Source: Candidatus Bathyarchaeota archaeon
Lineage (GTDB): Archaea; Thermoproteota; Bathyarchaeia; Bathyarchaeales; Bathycorpusculaceae
Assembly (NCBI GenBank): GCA_030630585.1
Contig: DAOVMU010000060.1
Coordinates: 1-7,876 of the forward strand
DNA length: 7,876 bases
Direction of reading: 5' to 3'
Both the position numbers and the translations under genes were made by a program. Of this stretch, positions 1 through 4,748 are shown piece after piece. The notes under the pieces were generated by a model. It ran no database searches and was not told where the DNA came from. It saw only the letters and a program-made list of their open reading frames with translations. Position 1 is the stretch's first letter; each line of letters opens with the position of its first letter.

Positions 1-273
1 CACCCTTACAAACTGATTGAAAGTCCAAGAAGCATTAATCATAGATACATCTGGGAAGATGTTCCAACAGGTTTAATCCCATTATCTTCGCTTGGGAATA
101 AACTGGATGTGCCCACGCCCATGATAGATTCATTTATCAATCTTGCAACATCAGCATTTAGAAAAGATTTCAACATAGATTTCTTTGAAAGAGGAAGAAC
201 AATGGAAAAACTAGGATTAGATAATATGAACGTAGATGAAATAAAAGAATTTGTTGAAACAGGATGTAAATAA
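1..273 (+). CDS. Opine (octopine/nopaline) dehydrogenase family protein, C-terminal fragment
   Basis: The frame is open from base 1 to a TAA at 271-273, giving the last 90 residues of a protein whose start lies left of the window. The fragment contains INHRYIWEDVPTGLIPL, then VPTPMIDSFINLA and a late RTMEKLGLD. These match the C-terminal all-helical domain of the NAD(P)-dependent octopine/nopaline dehydrogenases, which reductively condense an amino acid with a 2-oxo acid or run the reverse. In known family members an Arg and an Asp five residues apart belong to the active-site relay; here Arg15 and Asp20 of the fragment have that spacing. The nucleotide-binding domain is outside the window, so cofactor and substrate cannot be judged. 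No linked pathway genes are visible to the right, where a tRNA on the other strand follows. Confidence 0.82.
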   Translation, partial: HPYKLIESPRSINHRYIWEDVPTGLIPLSSLGNKLDVPTPMIDSFINLATSAFRKDFNIDFFERGRTMEKLGLDNMNVDEIKEFVETGCK

Positions 274-447
274 GGTGTTAAAAACTTTTTTGGAAACTGT
301 TTGTAGAATTCTATTACTCGATTGTATGTTTTTGCTTGAAGTTCCTCTGGGGTAGTTCTACCATACTTTAAACCAAAACTCATGACAGCACGGCTCACCA
401 TGGCGTTGAAGCAGTAGATGCTTAAAGAAATCCGTGAAAACAGTAGC
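274..447 (-). pseudogene. Possible decayed coding remnant between the opine dehydrogenase and tRNA-Gln
   Basis: The minus strand here reads as plausible protein for about 55 codons, for example SIYCFNAMVSRAVMSFGL and TPEELQAKTYNRVIEFYKQF, with ordinary codon use for this genome. The frame has no stop at 273. It simply continues antisense into the opine dehydrogenase, and on the other side it runs back through the tRNA, so neither boundary looks like a real gene end. The simplest reading is the stump of a gene, perhaps the end of a transposase or of an element that inserted beside the tRNA, but I do not recognise the family. No terminal inverted repeats or target duplication were seen. It may also be chance open frame. 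Confidence 0.22.
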
Positions 448-448
448 G

Positions 449-454
449 AAAAAA
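449..454 (-). terminator. Oligo-T run downstream of tRNA-Gln
   Basis: Six A residues on the plus strand give a T6 run in the minus-strand transcript, starting about 22 bases past the CCA end of the tRNA. Archaeal RNA polymerase terminates at such T-runs without needing a hairpin. Position and strand fit; function is inferred. Confidence 0.45.
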
Positions 455-476
455 GTATAAATTCATGCTTGAGCGA

Positions 477-552
477 TGGTAGCCCGGGAGAGATTCGAAC
501 TCTCGTCAGCGGGTCCAAAGCCCGCTATGCTTGTCCACTACACCACCGGGCT
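477..552 (-). tRNA. tRNA-Gln (anticodon UUG), CCA encoded
   Basis: The reverse complement folds as a complete cloverleaf. The acceptor strand AGCCCGG (552 to 546) pairs with CCGGGCT. The D arm has stem GTGT/GCAT with one G-T pair. The anticodon stem is GCGGG/CCCGC around loop CTTTGGA, giving anticodon TTG, which reads CAA and so specifies Gln. A four-base variable region is followed by T stem GAGAG/CTCTC around TTCGAAT. The mature 73 bases are 480-552, with discriminator A at 480, and CCA is written in the gene at 477-479. The first base pair is A1-U72, which in archaea is an identity feature used by the GatDE amidotransferase that converts Glu-tRNA(Gln) to Gln-tRNA(Gln). No intron is present. 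Confidence 0.96.
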
Positions 553-571
553 TCTTAACTTAGATTTTGAG

Positions 572-1687
572 TTAACTTTTAAATAGGTGATTTTTGATTA
601 AAACCTTCCTCTCCTCACGTATTTTAAGCATAACCCTTCTAGTTTTTTCTATTGTGTCAGTTACGTTCAGCTTATCTACATCGCGTAAGTTCAGAAAATC
701 TATTATATGTCTGTAGTTTTGGGGGTTTTTTTCTTCTAAGCTTTTCAAAGATCGCATTAGTGTTGTGCAATCTATTTTGATGTTGGCAATTGAGGATTTG
801 AGCCAAGCGTAATTTTCAATGAGGTCAACTAGTGTGCCTTGCAGATAATGGGCTGCTTCAATCTTTTTTTCAGAATTGATTAGGGATTTCGTACGGGTTA
901 CCATGCCTTGTAGAAAAGCTGGATTCAAATAATACTTTAGTTTCGTCTTAACTATGAAGTGAGAGGACTCTAAGGCTTGAAGGTTTTGTTTGGCTGTGAA
1001 GCTTATTTCATCCCAGATGACTTTGAAAAGCTCCAGTTTAGCCTCGACACTTCCATTGTAGTTTTTGTTCAAGCCCGACACATTCAAGTATTCAGTGAAT
1101 AGGTTATGCCTATCCAGTTTCGCTGTTGATTCCTCAAGTTTCTGGATAAATCGGCTGTTTGAAAAAGGTTCTAAAGCGATCTCCATCAAAACCCTTAAAA
1201 TATTCTCTAGAGCTACCGTGGCGAAGAGCTGTGCGCTTTCCAAATCTTCCCTTGAGAAAGCTGAAGTTGCCCGGCTTAGGTATATGTCGGATTCTACGAT
1301 ATGCGCTTCTGTTCTGATGTCAACTCTTTCAGGTGAACTGTAAGATTTAGCCATCAAAAGCTTTGTGTTAGTTAGCGACCAGTCCCTATCGTAGAGAATC
1401 TGCATCTCATGTATTTTCTGATCAACCTCTGGCGGGATCAGCCCATGAATCCACCGTTTCGGTATGTGATCCAAATCTATGAGCAAACCGTTAATTTCAG
1501 TTCTTTCCACGAACTCGTGGCTAAAGCTGCCGTTATCAAGGACCAGCAGATCAACATCGCTTGATTTAACTGCGTCGCCTCGGCTCCAGCTTCCAAATAA
1601 TCCCACACCATACACATTCTCTTTAATTCTCATTTCTTTAACGATTTTCTCCAAGGTTCTCCGTATTTTTTCCGGAAGCTTCATCAT
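572..1687 (-). CDS. Nucleotidyltransferase-domain protein with long helical C-terminal region
   Basis: This 371-residue protein opens with a minimal polymerase-beta-superfamily nucleotidyltransferase fold. It has G32-S33 in GLFGSWSRGDAVKSSDVDLL, the metal-binding pair Asp44/Asp46, and a third likely carboxylate, Asp71, in LLIDLD. Such domains transfer nucleotidyl groups to small molecules, RNA or proteins. Residues 110-371 are almost wholly helical and charged, with no membrane segment. They include two stretches (138-167 and 264-293) that align without gaps and resemble HEPN-type or kanamycin-nucleotidyltransferase-type helical bundles. No convincing HEPN RNase motif (R-x4-6-H) was found. 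The start at 1687 is an ATG with another ATG directly after it; AAGAGG about 11 bases upstream may serve as ribosome site. The substrate is unknown. It is divergent from tfb and its 3' end holds the tRNA promoter. An antitoxin or antibiotic-modifying role is possible but not shown. Confidence 0.8.
   Translation of the reverse strand: MMKLPEKIRRTLEKIVKEMRIKENVYGVGLFGSWSRGDAVKSSDVDLLVLDNGSFSHEFVERTEINGLLIDLDHIPKRWIHGLIPPEVDQKIHEMQILYDRDWSLTNTKLLMAKSYSSPERVDIRTEAHIVESDIYLSRATSAFSREDLESAQLFATVALENILRVLMEIALEPFSNSRFIQKLEESTAKLDRHNLFTEYLNVSGLNKNYNGSVEAKLELFKVIWDEISFTAKQNLQALESSHFIVKTKLKYYLNPAFLQGMVTRTKSLINSEKKIEAAHYLQGTLVDLIENYAWLKSSIANIKIDCTTLMRSLKSLEEKNPQNYRHIIDFLNLRDVDKLNVTDTIEKTRRVMLKIREERKVLIKNHLFKS
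576..585 (-). promoter_or_regulatory. TATA box for tRNA-Gln
   Basis: On the minus strand this reads TATTTAAAAG, centred about 28 bases before the first tRNA base. That is the normal archaeal TATA-to-start distance. The box lies inside the last codons of the upstream nucleotidyltransferase gene, which ends at 572. Confidence 0.6.
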
Positions 1688-1766
1688 GTTGACACTTTCC
1701 TCTTGATTATTAGTCAGTGTAAGTATTCAAAATTTGTGAAAGCAATCTTCTTGACTAAACCGTAAA

Positions 1767-1777
1767 ATTTATATATT
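1767..1777 (+). promoter_or_regulatory. TATA box upstream of tfb (possibly bidirectional)
   Basis: TTTATATATT follows the A-rich GTAAAA, which resembles a BRE plus TATA element. It predicts a transcript start near 1798-1802 and a leader of roughly 90-100 bases before the tfb ATG at 1894. The core is nearly symmetrical and also reads TATATAAAT on the minus strand, where it would start a nucleotidyltransferase transcript with a leader of about 60 bases. Confidence 0.5.
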
Positions 1778-1813
1778 AAGACATTTCTTTTGGGTAGACA
1801 CGCGGGGCCGGAT

Positions 1814-1897
1814 GTGCGTTTTCTGATCCAAATCCTCGCTGAGGAACATGAAAAAGTGGCGGCTCTACACTTCACATTGATCATGGTGAGTAAATGA
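1814..1897 (+). CDS. Possible short leader ORF overlapping the tfb start
   Basis: From a GTG at 1814, 27 codons run to a TGA at 1895-1897. The reading is VRFLIQILAEEHEKVAALHF followed by TLIMVSK. A TTG at 1790 in the same frame would add eight residues, but it lies before the predicted transcript start. The TGA shares bases with the tfb ATG in an ATGA arrangement, typical of translationally coupled archaeal genes, and the peptide composition looks protein-like. No family is recognised, there is no clear ribosome site for the GTG, and 27 codons can be open by chance. It could be a regulatory leader peptide or simply untranslated leader. Confidence 0.25.
   Translation: MRFLIQILAEEHEKVAALHFTLIMVSK
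1885..1888 (+). promoter_or_regulatory. Ribosome binding site of tfb
   Basis: GGTG, within GGTGAG, lies five bases before the ATG at 1894. It can pair with the CACC part of the archaeal anti-Shine-Dalgarno sequence and supports this start. Confidence 0.55.
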
Positions 1898-2832
1898 CTA
1901 AAGAAAAAACCAGCGTTCGTCAACGCCTAATTGACAAATGCCCAGAATGCCGTAGCAAAAACCTTGTTCACGATTATGATACTGGCGAAACCGTTTGCGG
2001 CGATTGTGGACTGGTGGTAAACGAACAAATGATGGCTAAGGGTCCTGAATGGCGCGCCTTTACTCAACAGGAAAAAGCATCAAGAAGCCGCGTAGGGGTG
2101 CCAACGTCATACTCTGTCCATGATAAAGGCTTGTCAACAGCTATAAGCCAGATTGACCGCGACGCCTTCGGAAGGAAGCTGCCCCTTCGCACACGCTTAC
2201 AGATGTGGCGACTGAGAAAATGGCAGATACGCTCAAGAGTACACTCTTCAATTGACAGAAACCTCGCCCAAGCTATGGCTGAACTTGATCGCCTGTCAGA
2301 TAAAGTCTACATTCCGTCGCCAATCAAAGAGAAAGCTGCAGTCATCTACCGTAAAGCCTTGGATAAAGGCCTCGTACGTGGAAGATCTATTGCAGCTATT
2401 GCCGCTGCTGCCCTTTATGCTTCTTGCCGTGGAAGTAGAACTCCGAGAACCCTACGAGAAATTGCAGAAGTAAGCTTGGTTGAGAAGAAGGATGTTGCCC
2501 GCTGTTACAGGCTTCTGCTTCGTGAACTTGATATGCGGATGCCTATTGCCGATCCACTTACATACGTTTCAAAAATCGCTGAAACCACGGGGATTTCCGG
2601 CAAAACTCAAGGACTTGCTATACAAATTCTCCGGAAAGCCAAGGAAAAAAGAGCTGCTGCGGGTAAAGATCCCATGGGTTTGGCTGCTGCAGCTTTATAC
2701 ATTGCTTGTTTGCAGAACAATGAGAAGAAAACACAGAAGGATATCGCTGAGGCTGCCGGTGTAACAGAAGTAACTGTGAGGAATCGATACAAATCTTTGA
2801 GAAGAGAGCTGCACTTGGAGATTCCTGAATAG
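1894..2832 (+). CDS. tfb: Transcription initiation factor B (TFB, TFIIB homologue)
   Basis: TFB binds the TBP-TATA complex and the BRE, and recruits RNA polymerase. The 312-residue protein has the normal length and order for archaeal TFB. An N-terminal zinc ribbon (Cys16, Cys19, Cys35, Cys38) is followed by the B-reader/linker region with EWRAF at 52-56 and SRSRVG at 63-68. Two cyclin-like repeats then span roughly 115-205 and 215-305, each with an alanine-rich helix (IAAIAAAALYASCR and GLAAAALYIACL). The last repeat ends in the helix-turn-helix TEVTVRNRYKSL (291-302) that contacts the BRE. All zinc ligands are present, so it looks like a fully functional general factor. GGTGAG precedes the ATG. 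The gene converges on the aIF1 operon with only 11 bases between stops, and a T5 run at 2853-2857 could end its transcript. Whether other TFB copies exist cannot be seen. Confidence 0.97.
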   Translation: MTKEKTSVRQRLIDKCPECRSKNLVHDYDTGETVCGDCGLVVNEQMMAKGPEWRAFTQQEKASRSRVGVPTSYSVHDKGLSTAISQIDRDAFGRKLPLRTRLQMWRLRKWQIRSRVHSSIDRNLAQAMAELDRLSDKVYIPSPIKEKAAVIYRKALDKGLVRGRSIAAIAAAALYASCRGSRTPRTLREIAEVSLVEKKDVARCYRLLLRELDMRMPIADPLTYVSKIAETTGISGKTQGLAIQILRKAKEKRAAAGKDPMGLAAAALYIACLQNNEKKTQKDIAEAAGVTEVTVRNRYKSLRRELHLEIPE

Positions 2833-2843
2833 CAACGGCACTG

Positions 2844-3071
2844 TTAGGCTTCTTTTTCAAGTTCTAGAATTATGGGACCAGTGTATCCACAGTTTTCGCA
2901 AACATATTTTTTAGGAGTTAACCAATAATCAAGACTGCTGGACAAGTGAATTTTTGGGCTTCTACATCTTGGGCAGTATATTTTTGTTGGTCTTCGACGA
3001 CTTAATGTTTTAAATACTTCTTTCATGTCCTGCAACAGTTTCAATTTGACTCTCACCTTCCGCTTGATCAT
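2844..3071 (-). CDS. Small archaeal zinc ribbon protein, co-transcribed with aIF1
   Basis: The 75-residue protein has a basic N-terminal part (RRRPTK at 25-30) and then one zinc ribbon: Cys33/Cys36 in YCPRCRSPKI and Cys58/Cys61 in VCENCGYTGPI, ending in an acidic tail. The fold would bind one zinc ion. Such ribbons are common in RNA polymerase subunits, ribosomal proteins and translation factors, but this one cannot be assigned to a named member. Its ATG overlaps the stop of the aIF1 gene by the ATGA tetranucleotide, so translation is probably coupled and a shared role with the translation machinery is reasonable. An internal Met16 could give a 60-residue form that keeps the whole ribbon, but the overlap favours the longer one. 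The final codons converge on tfb. Confidence 0.85.
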   Translation of the reverse strand: MIKRKVRVKLKLLQDMKEVFKTLSRRRPTKIYCPRCRSPKIHLSSSLDYWLTPKKYVCENCGYTGPIILELEKEA

Positions 3072-3376
3072 TGAAGTTCAATGTTTTCCTCTGGATACCC
3101 TAGGCCTATTAGAAATTGACGAATTTTTTCACGATGATCTCCTTGAAGCAGTATCTGACCGTCTTTTGCTGTTCCTCCACACGCACAAAAATTTTTCAGC
3201 TTTTGAGCCAAGCTTGCTAAGTCAGTATCCTTATTGTCCAAGCCAGCTATTATTGTTGATGACCTTCTCCACTTCCTCGTTTCACATCTTATGCGAATTC
3301 TCTGTTGCTCTTTTCCGATTTCGCCGCAAACGCACAAGTCTTTGGGAAGCCCACATATCGAACAAATGTCAGCCAT
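3068..3376 (-). CDS. Translation initiation factor aIF1 (SUI1 family)
   Basis: aIF1 binds the small ribosomal subunit near the P site and enforces correct start-codon selection. The 102-residue product begins MADICSICGLPKDLCVC, the archaeal N-terminal zinc knuckle (Cys5, Cys8, Cys15, Cys17). It continues into a complete SUI1 domain, with the conserved KLKNFCACGGTAKDGQI followed by LQGDHREKIRQFLIGLGY. I start it at the ATG at 3376. An in-frame TTG at 3385 would add three residues, but the family normally begins right before this cysteine motif, and the TATA box at 3408-3417 predicts a transcript start near 3386, leaving about ten leader bases for the ATG. It is the first gene of a two-gene operon with the zinc ribbon protein. 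Confidence 0.96.
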   Translation of the reverse strand: MADICSICGLPKDLCVCGEIGKEQQRIRIRCETRKWRRSSTIIAGLDNKDTDLASLAQKLKNFCACGGTAKDGQILLQGDHREKIRQFLIGLGYPEENIELQ

Positions 3377-3407
3377 GATACTCAAACTCTACAATTAATA
3401 GGGAAGT

Positions 3408-3417
3408 ATATAAAATT
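3408..3417 (-). promoter_or_regulatory. TATA box of the aIF1 operon
   Basis: The minus strand reads TTTTATATAC, centred about 27 bases before a predicted start near 3386 and so about 36 bases before the aIF1 ATG. A very short leader would result. No stronger element occurs in the divergent spacer on this strand. Confidence 0.55.
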
Positions 3418-3432
3418 TTCAAATCTATCCTC

Positions 3433-3443
3433 AATATTTAAAG
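3433..3443 (+). promoter_or_regulatory. Candidate TATA box of the lysine dehydrogenase-like gene
   Basis: AATATTTAAAG predicts a transcript start near 3464 and a leader of about 46 bases. A second candidate, CCTTTAATG at 3484-3492 after an A-rich stretch, would start near 3512-3516 and make the mRNA essentially leaderless. No clear Shine-Dalgarno sequence precedes either ATG, which slightly favours the leaderless option. The two cannot be separated from sequence alone. Confidence 0.35.
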
Positions 3444-3509
3444 ACCTATTACTCCACCAAAAAGGATCATTGGCTTTGAAAAACCTTTAATGAAGCAAAT
3501 CTCATTTCT

Positions 3510-4667
3510 ATGTTTATGAAAGCGTTAGTTGTGGGCTGTGGACACATAGGTTCTGTTGCAGCCGAAGACTTGGCCAAAAGTATGAGTCCAGTTGAAGTTT
3601 TTGTTGCTGATAAAAACGTGGCAAGAGCTGAAGAGGTCACTGAAAGAATCGGTACAAACAATGTTTCGTGGATTCAGATGGATGCATCAAACTACAGAGA
3701 AATGGTTAAGACATTAGGAGATTTTGATTTAGTAATAGGGTTCTTGCCTGGAAGTCTTGGCTATCGCTTAGTTGAGGCATGCATTGACGCGGAAAGGAAC
3801 TTGGTGGATGTTTCCTATATGCCTGAAGACCCTTTAACGTTAAATGACAAGGCTGTGAGGGCAAACGTGACAGTCATCCCTGACTGCGGGTTAGCGCCTG
3901 GCATCAGCAACGTTCTTGTTGGACATGCCTTAGGGAAGCTTGATGAGGTTTGGGCTGTTCAAATAATGGTTGGTGGTCTTCCGGAAAAACCTGTGCCGCC
4001 TTTAGGCTATATTATCACGTGGTCTCCTGAAAACCTCATTGACGAGTATACGCGAAAAACGAGGATAGTTGAAAATGGTCAGATAGTTGATGTGGAAACC
4101 CTGAGTGGACTGGAAGAAGTTGAATTTCCAAATGTTGGAATGCTTGAAGCCTTCTACACTGATGGACTTAGAACATTACTTCACACGGTAAAGAATGTGA
4201 ATAATATGTGGGAGAAAACGCTTAGATATTCGGGGCACGCAGAGAAAATTAGGTTGCTTAATGCTTTAGGATTCTTTAATGAAGATCATATCAGTGTTAA
4301 TGGTGTAAGTTTATCTCCGAGAAAGCTTACAGTTAAACTTTTCGAGCGAAAGCTTCGGAGACCGGAAATCAGAGATATTGTAGTGATGAGAGTTGAGGTT
4401 TCAGGTGTTAAAAATGACAAGCACGTACGGTATGTCTATCACTTGTTGGATCGATACAACGAGGAAAGGGGAACTACTGCCATGGCAAGAACTACGGCCT
4501 ATCCAGCATCGATTGTCGCGAAGTCAATGCTTGAGAAAGCAGTGAAGGAGAAGGGCGTTGTTCCTCTCGAAAGACTAGGTGTGAGTGAAGAGTTCTTCTC
4601 TACGTTTTTAAACGAGTTAGAGAAACGGGGAATAGAAATCACAGAAGAAGAAAAAGTTGCAGAGTAA
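3510..4667 (+). CDS. Saccharopine dehydrogenase-family oxidoreductase, lysine 6-dehydrogenase-like
   Basis: The 385-residue protein starts with a Rossmann fold: G9-C-G11-H-I-G14 in ALVVGCGHIGS and Asp34 at the end of the second strand, which favours NAD over NADP. Then come DLVIGFLPG, the family signature DCGLAPGISN, and a substrate domain with GGLPEKPVPPLGY and LEAFYTDGLRTLLHTV. This pattern and length resemble L-lysine 6-dehydrogenases, which oxidatively deaminate the epsilon-amino group of lysine to give cyclic piperideine-6-carboxylate. Saccharopine reductase or another amino-acid dehydrogenase remains possible. The ATG at 3510 is followed by an in-frame ATG at 3516 that would begin MKALVVGCG, equally good by homology. 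It is divergent from aIF1 and followed after 81 bases by nrdJ, which has its own TATA-like element, so no operon is implied. The protein looks cytoplasmic and intact. Confidence 0.85.
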   Translation: MFMKALVVGCGHIGSVAAEDLAKSMSPVEVFVADKNVARAEEVTERIGTNNVSWIQMDASNYREMVKTLGDFDLVIGFLPGSLGYRLVEACIDAERNLVDVSYMPEDPLTLNDKAVRANVTVIPDCGLAPGISNVLVGHALGKLDEVWAVQIMVGGLPEKPVPPLGYIITWSPENLIDEYTRKTRIVENGQIVDVETLSGLEEVEFPNVGMLEAFYTDGLRTLLHTVKNVNNMWEKTLRYSGHAEKIRLLNALGFFNEDHISVNGVSLSPRKLTVKLFERKLRRPEIRDIVVMRVEVSGVKNDKHVRYVYHLLDRYNEERGTTAMARTTAYPASIVAKSMLEKAVKEKGVVPLERLGVSEEFFSTFLNELEKRGIEITEEEKVAE

Positions 4668-4710
4668 GTCACGTTACATGCTCAGCTTGCATTTATCATA
4701 AAAACTTTAA

Positions 4711-4718
4711 GCTTATAT
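4711..4718 (+). promoter_or_regulatory. Candidate TATA box of the ribonucleotide reductase gene
   Basis: GCTTATAT, preceded by an AAAACTTTAA stretch, predicts a transcript start around 4735-4741, just before the ATG at 4749. The leader would be very short. No cobalamin riboswitch-like leader could fit in this 81-base spacer. Confidence 0.42.
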
Positions 4719-4748
4719 CAGAACTAAGACAAAAATGATTTGGCAGCC

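Noticed and set aside
39..518. A 159-codon minus-strand frame running through the tRNA 3' half and antisense to the opine dehydrogenase
   Set aside because: Its first codons are the tRNA itself and its last third mirrors a better-supported gene. Only the middle part looks coding, and that is reported as a possible relic.
1798..1893. C/D box small RNA or riboswitch in the tfb leader
   Set aside because: CTGA occurs twice but no RTGATGA C box accompanies it at a proper distance, and no known riboswitch core could be recognised.
1714..1923. A 69-codon minus-strand frame across the tfb promoter and leader
   Set aside because: It opposes the tfb start and the TATA region, has no ribosome site, and its translation does not resemble a protein family.
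2252..2860. Several overlapping frames inside and antisense to tfb
   Set aside because: They are shadows of the strongly supported TFB frame.
3025..3378. A 117-codon plus-strand frame antisense to aIF1
   Set aside because: It covers aIF1 and its neighbour almost exactly in antisense and has low-complexity, non-family translation.
3377..3385. TTG start for aIF1 three codons upstream of the ATG
   Set aside because: The predicted transcript start falls at about this TTG and the family normally begins immediately before the first zinc cysteine.
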